A stretch of DNA of 64,000 nt from Dyadobacter fermentans DSM 18053 (GTDB taxonomy: Bacteria > Bacteroidota > Bacteroidia > Cytophagales > Spirosomataceae). Under the pieces are notes generated by a model. It worked only from the letters and a program-made list of their open reading frames with translations, made no database searches and was not told the origin of the DNA. Both the position numbers and the translations under genes were made by a program. The stretch spans positions 2,604,001-2,668,000 of the forward strand of contig NC_013037.1 in NCBI RefSeq assembly GCF_000023125.1, in the 5' to 3' direction. Below, piece after piece: positions 42,935-51,502 of the stretch. Every line of letters begins with the position of its first letter. Positions within the stretch are counted from its first letter, which is position 1.

Positions 42935-44663
42935 AGTTGCTCGTGCTTTGTTGCGAATTAAAAATCTGCACATATTCCGGGCTCGTCCGCATCAGTTCCT
43001 CATGCGTGCCGCAGCCGATCAATTCGCCTTCCATGAGCACCACAATCTGATCGTAGTGGCCGATCGCGGCGATTTTCTGCGTCACCGAAAGCAGCGTAAT
43101 ACCCGGATAGTTCCGCTCTACATTGGCCAGTATCTTCTTTTCGGTCGCATTATCGACCCGCGCGGTAAAATCGTCGAGCAAAAGCACTTTCGGGTTCAAT
43201 GCGAGCGCCCGCGCGAGCATGATCCGCTGCTTCTGCCCGCCGGAAAGGCTTGCGCCTCGCTCCGACACGATGGTATCCAGACCGTCGGGCAATGTTCCGA
43301 TGAATGCCGTTAGCTCAGCCGTATCGATCGCTTTGCGGAGCGATTCATCCGTCACGGTCGCGCTGAATGCGATGTTTTCCCGGATACTCATATTAAAAAT
43401 GATACTGTCCTGAAAAACAAAGCCTACCTGGCGGTGAAACGATTCGCTGTCGTAATGGTCGATCGGCTGCCCGTCGAATGTAATGCGTCCCTCCTGCGGA
43501 CGGATCAGGCCGGTGAGCAGGTACAGCAACTGCGTTTTTCCGGCCGCAGTCGGCCCGATGACGGCGATTTTGGACCCGGCCTTTACGGTAAGACTGACGT
43601 CTTTCAGCGCCGGTTTCCCGTCGTACAGCACCGTTACCTGATCCAATGCGATATCCCCGCGCAGCAATGCCGTCGAAGCACCGGCTTCTACCGGATCGGG
43701 CATATTGATTACGCCGGAAATGCGCTGAAATGACGCGGTGGCCTGTGCGATGACGTTGCTCATGAAACCAATCACGAGGATCGGGAAGATCAGCAATGCG
43801 AGATAGCTGTTGAACGCGGCGAAATCTCCCAGCGTCATATCGCCTTCAATCACAAAATGCCCGCCCAGCACGAGGATCGTGAGCATGGAAAGGTTGGCGG
43901 TGAATGTGACCACGGGGATCAGCGCGGCAAACAGGTTCAGGATCGCCAGCCCGAAGCCCTTCGCTTTGGTATTCGCTTCAAGAAACCGGGCATATTCAAG
44001 CTGCTGCGAATTGACGACGCGGATCAGCGCAGCGCCCAAAATGCTTTCATTAATGATTCTATTGAGCCAATCGATTACCTCGCGGCTTTGAACAAATAGC
44101 GTGCGTACTTTTTTGAGGGTAATGGCGAACATCCCGCCGATGATCGGGATAATGGCCAGGACCGTCAACGCGAGCTTCCAGTTAATGCCCAGCAAAAGCA
44201 CCGCGCAGCCAATAATGATGAATACCGACGACACCATGGCCACAATGGCCTGGGAGACAAAGAGCTTGATCGAATCTACATCGGCGGTGAGGTTGGTCAG
44301 CAGCCTGGCGGCGGTTGTTTGTTCTATGAATGCATGGCTTTGTTTCGAAATCTTGTCGGACAACCTTGTACGGAGATCGCGGGCTACTTTTTCCGAGGCG
44401 TAGGTCTGGATTACGCTCTGGAGATAAGCGAAGACGAATATGAAAACCACCGCGCCGGTGAATTGGACAAGCGTATGATTGAGGTCGAAATGCCCGTGCG
44501 TGTAATCGTCGATCCCGTCGGCCACCAGCTTGGGTAGCCAGAGGTTGATACCGTTGCTGGCCAACGCAAACAGCAACAGCATGACGATCAACCCCTTGTA
44601 TGGAGCCAGTAAGCTGAACAGACCCGGCTGCCTGGCGGCTCCGGGGTTGGCTTTTTCAGACAT
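42918..44663 (-). CDS. ABC exporter half-transporter, heterodimer subunit with degenerate ATP site
   Basis: 581 residues: six-helix membrane domain, then an ATPase domain with Walker A GPTAAGKTQ and canonical signature LSGGQKQR. Walker B ends LLLDDFTARVD, with Asp where the catalytic Glu should be, and the H-loop His is Gln (SVTQKIAAI). Its own Walker B site should hydrolyse ATP poorly, while its LSGGQ serves the partner's good site. It is first in a two-gene leftward operon, divergent from a sulfatase gene. Confidence 0.92.
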   Translation of the reverse strand: MSEKANPGAARQPGLFSLLAPYKGLIVMLLLFALASNGINLWLPKLVADGIDDYTHGHFDLNHTLVQFTGAVVFIFVFAYLQSVIQTYASEKVARDLRTRLSDKISKQSHAFIEQTTAARLLTNLTADVDSIKLFVSQAIVAMVSSVFIIIGCAVLLLGINWKLALTVLAIIPIIGGMFAITLKKVRTLFVQSREVIDWLNRIINESILGAALIRVVNSQQLEYARFLEANTKAKGFGLAILNLFAALIPVVTFTANLSMLTILVLGGHFVIEGDMTLGDFAAFNSYLALLIFPILVIGFMSNVIAQATASFQRISGVINMPDPVEAGASTALLRGDIALDQVTVLYDGKPALKDVSLTVKAGSKIAVIGPTAAGKTQLLYLLTGLIRPQEGRITFDGQPIDHYDSESFHRQVGFVFQDSIIFNMSIRENIAFSATVTDESLRKAIDTAELTAFIGTLPDGLDTIVSERGASLSGGQKQRIMLARALALNPKVLLLDDFTARVDNATEKKILANVERNYPGITLLSVTQKIAAIGHYDQIVVLMEGELIGCGTHEELMRTSPEYVQIFNSQQSTSNYEVRS

Positions 44664-44688
44664 ATGGGTTTAGCATTAAATACGGCGA

Positions 44689-44696
44689 CAAATATA
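44689..44696 (-). promoter_or_regulatory. Candidate -7 element of the ABC exporter operon
   Basis: The minus strand reads TATATTTG, matching TAnnTTTG, 26 nt before the ATG at 44663. A clear -33 TTG was not found. Confidence 0.4.
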
Positions 44697-44704
44697 GCAA
44701 GGTA

Positions 44705-44751
44705 TATTTTTGGTTCACTGCCCGTTAGCGTGGTTAAATTTTGGTTAAATT
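44705..44751 (+). promoter_or_regulatory. Candidate sulfatase promoter with tandem repeats
   Basis: TATTTTTG at 44705-44712 fits the -7 consensus. Downstream, GGTTAAATT occurs twice (44732-44740 and 44743-44751), 11 bp apart, about one helical turn, ending 29 bp before the sulfatase ATG. Such spacing suits a dimeric regulator bound to one face of the DNA. Confidence 0.4.
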
Positions 44752-44780
44752 CCCCCTTTTCGAATTCCAGATCACACCCA

Positions 44781-46274
44781 ATGAAACTCCTGAACCTGTT
44801 TTTACTGACGATATCGATCACCTGCACCGCGCAGGCGCAAAAAGCGCCCGACAAGCTTCCGAACATCGTTTACATTTACGCCGACGACCTCGGCTACGGC
44901 GAGCTCGGCTGCTACGGCCAGCAGAAGATCAAAACGCCGAACCTCGACCGGCTCGCGAAAGAAGGCATCCGGTTCACGCAGCACTACACGGGCACGCCTG
45001 TATGCGCGCCTGCCCGTGCCATGCTCATGACGGGCAAGCATGCGGGACATTCCGCCATCCGCGGCAATTTCGAACTCGGCGGCTTCCGGGATGAGGAGGA
45101 ACGCGGGCAAATGCCCCTGCCGGCCAACGAGTTGACCGTCGCCGAGCTGCTCAAACAAAAAGGCTACGCCACCGCGCTCACGGGCAAATGGGGCATGGGA
45201 ATGAACAACACCGAAGGCACGCCTACCCGGCAGGGCTTCGACTACTATTACGGCTACCTCGATCAGAAGCAGGCGCACAACCTCTACCCGTCGCATTTGT
45301 GGGAGAACGATCGCTGGGATACGCTCGCGCAGCCCTGGCAGGACATCCATCGGAAGCTCGATCCGGCCAAAGCCACCGACGCCGATTTCGAATCTTTCAA
45401 AGGAAAAGAATATGCGCCGGCAAAAATGACCGAAAAGGCATTAGCATTTATCGACCGGAGCAAGGCCGGCCCGTTCTTCCTGTATATGCCCTACACGCTC
45501 CCGCACGTATCGTTGCAGGCCCCCGATGAATATGTCAAAAAATACATCGGACAGTTTGATGAGAAGCCTTATTACGGTGAGAAGAATTATGCGTCCACCA
45601 AATATCCGCTATCGACTTACGCGTCCATGATCACATTCCTGGACGACCAGGTCGGTATCATTTTGGACAAACTGAAAGCGCTCGGTTTGGACGATAACAC
45701 CATCGTGATGTTCAGCAGCGACAATGGGGCCACTTTCAATGGCGGTGTAAACCCGCAATTCTTCAACAGCGTGGCAGGGCTGCGCGGATTGAAAATGGAC
45801 GTTTACGAAGGCGGGATCCGCGAGCCGTTTATCGTCCGGTGGCCGGGGAAAATCAAACCAGGGCGGGTGAGCGACCACGTTTCGGCCCAATTCGACCTCA
45901 TGCCTACCCTGGCCGAGCTCACCGGACAAGCCTCGCCGCCCACCGACGGCATTTCGTTCCTCCCGGAACTGCTAGGACAAACCAACCGGCAGAAAAAACA
46001 CGAATTCCTCTATTTTGAATACCCCGAAAAAGGCGGCCAGATTGCCGTCCGAATGGGTGACTGGAAGGGCGTTAAAACCGATTTACGGAAAAACCCCGGC
46101 AACCCGTGGCAGCTTTTCAACCTCAAAACCGACCGCAGCGAAAGCACCGACGTCGCCGCCAGCCACCCCGATATTTTGAAAAAACTCGACCAGATCGTCA
46201 AAAGAGAGCATGAAGAACCGGCGAATGCGGCGTGGCAGTTTGTGATGCCGGTGATCGCGGCGAGCAGGAAATAG
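44781..46274 (+). CDS. Secreted formylglycine-dependent sulfatase (arylsulfatase family)
   Basis: 497 residues from ATG 44781 (signal peptide MKLLNLFLLTISITCTAQAQ). Metal ligands in YIYADDLGYGELGCYG; the modification site is Cys75 in CAPARAMLMTGK (CxPxR), to be converted to formylglycine. Further landmarks are LTGKWGMGMNNTEGTPTRQG, MFSSDNGATFNGG and GGIREPFIVRWPGKI. Cleaves sulfate esters, probably from a carbohydrate. No maturation enzyme gene is in the window. It ends 3 bp before the convergent epimerase gene. A second in-frame ATG upstream at 44664 would bury the signal peptide. Confidence 0.93.
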   Translation: MKLLNLFLLTISITCTAQAQKAPDKLPNIVYIYADDLGYGELGCYGQQKIKTPNLDRLAKEGIRFTQHYTGTPVCAPARAMLMTGKHAGHSAIRGNFELGGFRDEEERGQMPLPANELTVAELLKQKGYATALTGKWGMGMNNTEGTPTRQGFDYYYGYLDQKQAHNLYPSHLWENDRWDTLAQPWQDIHRKLDPAKATDADFESFKGKEYAPAKMTEKALAFIDRSKAGPFFLYMPYTLPHVSLQAPDEYVKKYIGQFDEKPYYGEKNYASTKYPLSTYASMITFLDDQVGIILDKLKALGLDDNTIVMFSSDNGATFNGGVNPQFFNSVAGLRGLKMDVYEGGIREPFIVRWPGKIKPGRVSDHVSAQFDLMPTLAELTGQASPPTDGISFLPELLGQTNRQKKHEFLYFEYPEKGGQIAVRMGDWKGVKTDLRKNPGNPWQLFNLKTDRSESTDVAASHPDILKKLDQIVKREHEEPANAAWQFVMPVIAASRK

Positions 46275-46277
46275 CGG

Positions 46278-47261
46278 CTATTCCACCGGGAACGGCCCTT
46301 CATCGAACTGCTCGTCGTGGTAGCCCTTGCTTCCGACCTGCACCGCAAGCGGGCTGCGGAAATCGGTATCTTCACGCAGGCAGCGCAACACGTGCGCGAA
46401 GTCATAAACCGGCGCCCATCCCAGCTCGCGCCGCGCGCGCTCATTCACATACACGCGATCCATCTCCGGGAAGAACTTCCAGCCGTGGGCAGTGAACAGC
46501 GACTCACTTTCCCGGTACAACGAGCGGATGACCGCCGGGGCATCGGTATGCAGTTGCGCCAGATGCGCCTGCGTGAACGGCGTGGTTGCCGAGATTATGT
46601 ACTTGCCGAAACCGATCGTTCCGGCTTTTTCCATGGCTAACAGATGCGCGGAAACGGCGTCGGCGATATCCACACGCCGGTAGAGCAATTCAAGCGCCTG
46701 CACATTGGGAGTGTTGTAAAGACGGCGCGTTTCGGCATTGTCGTCGTCCTCGGGAAAGAAGCGCGAGGTGCGCAGGATCAGCACCGGCAGGCGTGTTTTA
46801 CGGTGAAACAGCTCGCAGAGACTTTCGGCGGCCAGCTTGGTTACGCTGTAAATGTTTTTGGGCTGCGGCACCACCTCTTCGGTGATCCACGCGGCCGGGG
46901 CACCTTTCGCCGGGTTCATGGCCGCTCCGAATGTGCTGGTGGTGCTTGTGAAAACGAATGACGATACGCCGCTTCCTACCGCTTCTTCCAGCAGGTTGAG
47001 CGTACCGGTAATGTTGGTATCTACAAAATCCTGCTTGGTGTGCGTCGCTACGTGCGGTTTATGCAGGGTAGCGGTATGAATGACGGTGCGAATGCCGCGC
47101 ATGGCGGCTTTGACAAAATCCCTGTCGGCAATGTTCCCTACCCGGTCGGTGTATTCGGAATGCTTGATGTCCACACCGATGGCCGGTGTTCCCTGCGCCC
47201 GGAATGTCCGCATCAGCGCCTCGCCCAAATGCCCCGCGCTGCCAGTTACTAAAATACTCAT
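46278..47261 (-). CDS. NAD(P)-dependent epimerase/dehydratase (extended SDR)
   Basis: 327 residues. Rossmann motif VTGSAGHLGEALM (GxxGxxG type), DVNT-like VDTNITGTLNLLEEA, the Ser-Thr-Thr segment FTSTTSTFGAA, and catalytic YSVTK (YxxxK). The C-terminal half has VYVNERARRELGWAPVYDFA, a sugar-nucleotide-epimerase-like ending. Substrate unclear. Divergent from an AraC-type regulator gene with an 88-bp gap, so it may be that regulator's target. Confidence 0.88.
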   Translation of the reverse strand: MSILVTGSAGHLGEALMRTFRAQGTPAIGVDIKHSEYTDRVGNIADRDFVKAAMRGIRTVIHTATLHKPHVATHTKQDFVDTNITGTLNLLEEAVGSGVSSFVFTSTTSTFGAAMNPAKGAPAAWITEEVVPQPKNIYSVTKLAAESLCELFHRKTRLPVLILRTSRFFPEDDDNAETRRLYNTPNVQALELLYRRVDIADAVSAHLLAMEKAGTIGFGKYIISATTPFTQAHLAQLHTDAPAVIRSLYRESESLFTAHGWKFFPEMDRVYVNERARRELGWAPVYDFAHVLRCLREDTDFRSPLAVQVGSKGYHDEQFDEGPFPVE

Positions 47262-47284
47262 GACTATCAGAATGCAATTTCGGG

Positions 47285-47292
47285 CAAAGGTA
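47285..47292 (-). promoter_or_regulatory. Candidate -7 element of the epimerase gene
   Basis: The minus strand reads TACCTTTG (TAnnTTTG), 24 nt before the ATG at 47261. No convincing -33 element. Confidence 0.35.
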
Positions 47293-47349
47293 TGAGCGAC
47301 CGGCCCGGGAAAGTATTGGGATAGCCGATAAAAACATTGAATTTTGTAT

Positions 47350-48327
47350 ATGGCCTATATCATTGACAATGAATCGTACAGGGAGATCGCGGGCAGGAAG
47401 TTTCTTACCAAACCTTCGGTAGATACTTTCGAGCACGATGCGCCGCGGCTGCCGTTCGTGAATCACCGGGTGAGGAATACTTATGCCCGCAATTTCGGGA
47501 TTATCCGGTTCCAGGCGGATTTTTTGGAGGATATGCAAATACGCGGAATGACGAGCGACCCGCATATCAGCCTGCATTTTCAATTAAAAGGCTTTTCCAA
47601 CGCCCGCTTCCGGGACATACCAGGAGATCATCCGCTGCGCCCCGCAGAATATGACATTTATTATTCCGAAAACTTCCACTCGGACATTTTCTACAATCGC
47701 CAGAATGGCTTTGAATACCTTGCATTGATCCTCAAAAAAGAGCATTTGCTGCAATTCCTGCAACAAAACGGCAACCCTGCGAGCAAGCTCGCCCACGCAT
47801 TGGAAAGCAGCCAGCCTGTGGCGCTTTTCGGGAAAGGCGCGCCGGTGACGCCGGAAATGCATTCGATATTGCACCGCATCCTGCACCCGCCCGTGGCCGA
47901 GGACCTGTGGGAAATGTATGTAAATGGCAAAATCCTCGAACTGCTGGGACTGCAATTGCACCAGCACCGCAATGAGCATTCCCCATCGCACGCAGACCGT
48001 GAAACGACCCGGCAACTCGCGGAAGTTTACGATTACCTCTGCTCCGAATTCCTCTCGGTGGATTCCGTGGAAGCTGTTGCAAAGCATTCGCCGCTCTCGG
48101 AACACCAGATCCGCGAGGGGTTCAGGCGGGAGTATAACACGAGCGTGTATGAACTCGTGCACGAAAAGCGCATGCTGCACGCCCGGCAGCTCCTGCTCGA
48201 TGCGGGCATGTCGGTGGAAGCCGTGGCGGAGGTGGCTGGCTACACGACGGCAAGCAATTTTATTCAGGCATTTAAAAGAAAATTCGGGGTGACGCCCAAA
48301 CAAATGCAGCTGGGCCGCAGGCGCTGA
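47350..48327 (+). CDS. AraC-family transcriptional regulator
   Basis: 325 residues from ATG 47350 (MAYIIDNESYREIAG); a TTG two codons earlier is possible. The N-terminal about 215 residues are a variable sensing domain (HISLHFQLKGFSNARF, YSENFHSDIFY). The C-terminal double helix-turn-helix is typical: VDSVEAVAKHSPLSEHQIRE, YNTSVYELVHEKRMLHARQL, MSVEAVAEVAGYTTASNFIQ and FKRKFGVTPKQMQ. Probably controls itself and the divergent epimerase gene. Confidence 0.92.
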   Translation: MAYIIDNESYREIAGRKFLTKPSVDTFEHDAPRLPFVNHRVRNTYARNFGIIRFQADFLEDMQIRGMTSDPHISLHFQLKGFSNARFRDIPGDHPLRPAEYDIYYSENFHSDIFYNRQNGFEYLALILKKEHLLQFLQQNGNPASKLAHALESSQPVALFGKGAPVTPEMHSILHRILHPPVAEDLWEMYVNGKILELLGLQLHQHRNEHSPSHADRETTRQLAEVYDYLCSEFLSVDSVEAVAKHSPLSEHQIREGFRREYNTSVYELVHEKRMLHARQLLLDAGMSVEAVAEVAGYTTASNFIQAFKRKFGVTPKQMQLGRRR

Positions 48328-48333
48328 TTTTCG

Positions 48334-49251
48334 TCAGATCATCCATTTACGCTCCGTGGTGAACGAGATCGTAAGCCACATTTTATAGTCGCCGCGGATT
48401 CGTCCATACAGTTCCTGCCGGATGGCGTCCAGTTCTTTCACCTGCGTATGCGCGAGCGCTTCGGGCAGGAGGAAGTCTATTTCAATGGTGTAGCTGCTGC
48501 CGGTTTTGGCCACACGCACGTATTCATCGATAAAACCATAGCGCTGCGAAATCCCTTCCGCCTCGCGGTGGATCATTTCCTCCACCTCGTCGTCGGGCGC
48601 GAATTGCAGCAATTCCCGGATGTTTTTCCGGAATGTCCGCACCGGAATGCGCAGGAAGAGGATCGAAATGAGGATGACCATCCCGGGGTCGAGGTACGGA
48701 ATGAGAAACGCCAGCGAAGTATCGCGCAGGAAATAGCCCAGCGACAGCACCACGAGCACACCCGTACTCAGCAGGGCATCGAGCTGCCATTCGGTGGCTT
48801 CGATCCGCACGTATTCGGAGCGGATTTGCAATGCTTTTCTTTTGAAATACACCCAAAGAATAAAACATCCGATGATCGACGCGATGAGATAGGGCAATGC
48901 AATGTCCAGCTCCACGAACTTGCCGCCGCTGATGATGTCCATCACCGAGGTCGCCAGCGAGTAGAGGCACAGAAATATGATCACGGCCGACTGCAAGGTC
49001 ATCGAAAACGGCTCAAACTGCGCGCGTCCGAAGGGCAGATCGTCGTCGTCGGGCTTGCGGACGAAATTATTCACCAGCAGCGATACGCCCGACAGGCTGA
49101 TGCCCACCATCGAAAAGAGGGCGTCGAAAATAATGGATTTGGAGTCGCCGGCGATGCCGACGACGATGGCCCAGACCGTAAAAGCCGAGCCGGTGACGAT
49201 GGAAAGCTTGATCAGTCGTCGCTCCCTCAGCCGCTTTTGTCTCTCATTCAT
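48334..49251 (-). CDS. CDF-family cation efflux transporter
   Basis: 305 residues from ATG 49251 (MNERQKRLRERRLIKLSIVT), chosen because the upstream extension has no family resemblance. Six hydrophobic segments: VTGSAFTVWAIVVGIAG, FDALFSMVGISLSGVSLLVN, SVIIFLCLYSLATSVMDII-like, and later helices. The loop DDLPFGRAQFEPF corresponds to the CDF PxGxxxxE loop. The C-terminal cytoplasmic domain is ferredoxin-like (VAKTGSSYTIEIDFLLPEAL). Several usual metal-site His are absent, so the transported cation is uncertain. Confidence 0.85.
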   Translation of the reverse strand: MNERQKRLRERRLIKLSIVTGSAFTVWAIVVGIAGDSKSIIFDALFSMVGISLSGVSLLVNNFVRKPDDDDLPFGRAQFEPFSMTLQSAVIIFLCLYSLATSVMDIISGGKFVELDIALPYLIASIIGCFILWVYFKRKALQIRSEYVRIEATEWQLDALLSTGVLVVLSLGYFLRDTSLAFLIPYLDPGMVILISILFLRIPVRTFRKNIRELLQFAPDDEVEEMIHREAEGISQRYGFIDEYVRVAKTGSSYTIEIDFLLPEALAHTQVKELDAIRQELYGRIRGDYKMWLTISFTTERKWMI

Positions 49252-49390
49252 AGCGTGCAGGCGATCGCAAAAGTGCCGGCGCGATCGCCCCGAATAAGTT
49301 ATAAAGTCCGGAGCCGGAAAGCAAGTTCCGGGGCGTGCATTACCAATTTGTGAAGTTTGGGGCGCGGCGCTGTGCAGCTGTGACGCGTGG

Positions 49391-49416
49391 GCCGTGAAGC
49401 GATGTCGCTTCACGGC
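49391..49416. repeat. Perfect REP-like hairpin
   Basis: GCCGTGAAGCGA (49391-49402) and its exact complement TCGCTTCACGGC (49405-49416) are separated by two bases. No T-run follows in either direction. It lies between the CDF gene and the small gene at 49430, both leftward. The form recalls REP-type palindromes; other copies would have to be sought outside the window. Confidence 0.6.
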
Positions 49417-49429
49417 TTGGCGAGAGGCA

Positions 49430-49594
49430 TTAGAGGAGGGTTCGCGGTGTTGTTACAATGCTATGAATCAGCCTGTCCAGCTCTTTTTCCATATCTTTCA
49501 GGCGGGCGAGGACGTTGATATCACGCGTGGCTGCGTAGGAATTTTGCAAATCCCTGACTTCCTTGATCCGAAGTGCAAAACTGAGGAGCGTCAT
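49430..49594 (-). CDS. Small helical protein, unknown
   Basis: 54 residues from ATG 49594 (MTLLSFALRIKEVRDLQNSY); a TTG at 49618 is an alternative. The C-terminal part (DINVLARLKDMEKELDRLIH) is an amphipathic helix with coiled-coil character. No family recognised. Coding status rests on the open frame and helix pattern, and a REP-like hairpin lies just beyond its stop. Confidence 0.45.
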   Translation of the reverse strand: MTLLSFALRIKEVRDLQNSYAATRDINVLARLKDMEKELDRLIHSIVTTPRTLL

Positions 49595-49743
49595 GAGTTT
49601 GTTGATTAGATGTATCAATTAATGCAGCAAAGAAAGCGCGAATCGGCCGCTCGTGTACGGGGTTTTACGGATTATAATAAAAATCTAATCCTTACTATAC
49701 GTAAAGGCACTATATTGGTACGATCCGCGACCTTGCCACAACT

Positions 49744-51366
49744 ATGAAGAAAATCGCATTGTTCATCGCCCTCGCACTTGTCGGGGCCGCATGCCGTACC
49801 GCATCCGAGAAGAAAACGGAGATCGCCGTGCGCGACACCACGATCACCGTCCAAAACTCATTCACCGAGCTGTTCATCGACACCACGGCATTCGCATCGT
49901 ACGTGGGCGCGCATGCGCCCGACGACAGCCTGACCGCCCGGATGCGCAGTTTCTACAACCACCGGAACTACCAGTACGCCTGGTTTTTCCCCGACGGCAT
50001 GGCCGAGTTCGTGCCCATTTTCCGAAGCCTGCGGAACGATTACGTGCATTATTCCGGCGACAGCTCCTTGTACAATGCCGCACTCGACAAGGCGATCGAC
50101 TCGCTTTCGCAGCTAAAAAAAATCCGCCCGGACAATCCGCTGGTGATCGAAACGGAACTCGCATTGACCGAACAATTTTTCCGCTACACCGACCTCGCTT
50201 ACTCCGGCGATAAGCGGATCAATACGCAGGAGCTCAACTGGTTCATTCCCCGCCGAAAGCTCAACCCGGAAGTTTTCCTGGATTCTTTGCTCAAAAACAA
50301 AGGTCAGAATGTGGCAGCCTACGAACCTGTGAACCGCCACTATAATTTACTGAAACAGAAAGTATTAGAATATTATACCATCACTAAAAACGGCGAACCG
50401 GCAGCCGTGGATACGGACAAAAAATTCCGCGAGGGCGACCGCGACACGCTGATCACGGCATTGAAAACCCGCCTGCATTTGCTCGGCGACCTGCCGGAGC
50501 CGGACAGCACACCGGTTTTCGATACCACGCTGACGGCCGCCGTGAAGCATTTCCAGCAGCGCGTAGGACAAAAGCAAACCGGCGTTACCGGCCCTGCGTT
50601 TTTCAAAGAACTGAATGTGCCGGTCACGGCGCGTATCCGCCAGATGCTCATCAATATGGAGCGCATTCGCTGGATGCCCGCCGCCCCGCCTACCGACTAC
50701 ATTCTGGTTAACATCCCGGAATTTACCTTGCACGCTTATGAGGATGGCAAATTGTCATTTGATATGGTGGTAGTGGTCGGTTCCGAGGCCAATAGTACTG
50801 TCATTTTTTCAGGCACTTTGAACCAGGTCGTATTCAGTCCTTACTGGAACGTGCCGACGAGCATTCTCAAAAAAGAAGTTTTACCGGGCATTAAGAAAAA
50901 CCCGAACTACCTGGCACGGCATAATATGGAATGGAATGGCGGCTCGGTGCGGCAGAAACCGGGCAAATCGAACTCGCTGGGGCTCGTTAAATTCCTCTTC
51001 CCGAATAGTTACAGCATTTATTTCCACGATACTCCGAGCAAAAGTTTGTTCAAAGAAAGCCAGCGGGCATTCAGCCACGGCTGCATCCGGCTTGCAGAGC
51101 CTAAAAAGATGGCCGAATGGCTGCTCCGCCGCGATAGCACGTGGACGAGTGAAAAAATCACGGCTGCCATGAATTCGGGCAAGGAAAAATATGTGCGGCT
51201 GCGCGGAAAGAACGAGGTGCCGGTATTCATCGGCTATTTCACGTCGTGGGTGGACCAGCACGGCAATTTGCAGTTCCGCAAGGATGTGTACGGCCACGAC
51301 CGTCGGATGGAAGAAAGGCTTTTTGGGAAAACTGAAATGCCTGTTGCCCAGGCGCTCCAACCGTGA
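49744..51366 (+). CDS. L,D-transpeptidase (YcbB/LdtD type) lipoprotein
   Basis: 540 residues; lipobox ALALVGAAC (Cys 17). N-terminal scaffold domain (MRSFYNHRNYQYAWFFPDGM; LLKNKGQNVAAYEPVNRHYN), a peptidoglycan-binding domain at about 230-290 (LKTRLHLLGDLPEPDS, LTAAVKHFQQRVGQKQTGVT), and a YkuD catalytic domain at about 315-490 with FSHGCIRLAEPKKMAEWLL, catalytic Cys447. It makes 3-3 cross-links in peptidoglycan or anchors proteins to it. It stands alone between the small gene and tetR. Confidence 0.93.
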   Translation: MKKIALFIALALVGAACRTASEKKTEIAVRDTTITVQNSFTELFIDTTAFASYVGAHAPDDSLTARMRSFYNHRNYQYAWFFPDGMAEFVPIFRSLRNDYVHYSGDSSLYNAALDKAIDSLSQLKKIRPDNPLVIETELALTEQFFRYTDLAYSGDKRINTQELNWFIPRRKLNPEVFLDSLLKNKGQNVAAYEPVNRHYNLLKQKVLEYYTITKNGEPAAVDTDKKFREGDRDTLITALKTRLHLLGDLPEPDSTPVFDTTLTAAVKHFQQRVGQKQTGVTGPAFFKELNVPVTARIRQMLINMERIRWMPAAPPTDYILVNIPEFTLHAYEDGKLSFDMVVVVGSEANSTVIFSGTLNQVVFSPYWNVPTSILKKEVLPGIKKNPNYLARHNMEWNGGSVRQKPGKSNSLGLVKFLFPNSYSIYFHDTPSKSLFKESQRAFSHGCIRLAEPKKMAEWLLRRDSTWTSEKITAAMNSGKEKYVRLRGKNEVPVFIGYFTSWVDQHGNLQFRKDVYGHDRRMEERLFGKTEMPVAQALQP

Positions 51367-51440
51367 CAATGCCCCACGGGCACGATTTTTAACATTTGTG
51401 CGGGAAAGGCAAAGGTAACCTGTGAGTTACCGGTCATCGG

Positions 51441-51471
51441 TTGGTATTTCAGAAAAGCCGCCGTACCTTTG
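51441..51471 (+). promoter_or_regulatory. tetR promoter
   Basis: TTG (51441-51443), 20-nt spacer, TACCTTTG (51464-51471): consensus Bacteroidota promoter. The inverted-repeat operator begins at the next base, so a bound repressor would cover the transcription start. A perfect 6-bp inverted repeat (GGTAAC/GTTACC, 51414-51431) lies 9 bp upstream. Confidence 0.7.
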
Positions 51472-51484
51472 CTAACATCGTTAG
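51472..51484. promoter_or_regulatory. TetR operator, site 1
   Basis: CTAAC-ATC-GTTAG, a perfect inverted repeat with a 3-bp centre, 18 bp before the tetR ATG and abutting the -7 element. A near-identical site precedes the adaptor gene, which argues that both are bound by this TetR. Confidence 0.65.
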
Positions 51485-51502
51485 GTAAATCTGAGAATTA
51501 CC

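Noticed and set aside
44664..44780. Upstream in-frame start for the sulfatase
   Set aside because: It would place 39 polar residues before a clear signal peptide and run through promoter-like elements.
46270..46282. Palindrome AATAGC-G-GCTATT at the convergent sulfatase/epimerase stops
   Set aside because: Convergent TAG stops are palindromic by nature; the arms are only 6 bp and no T-run follows.
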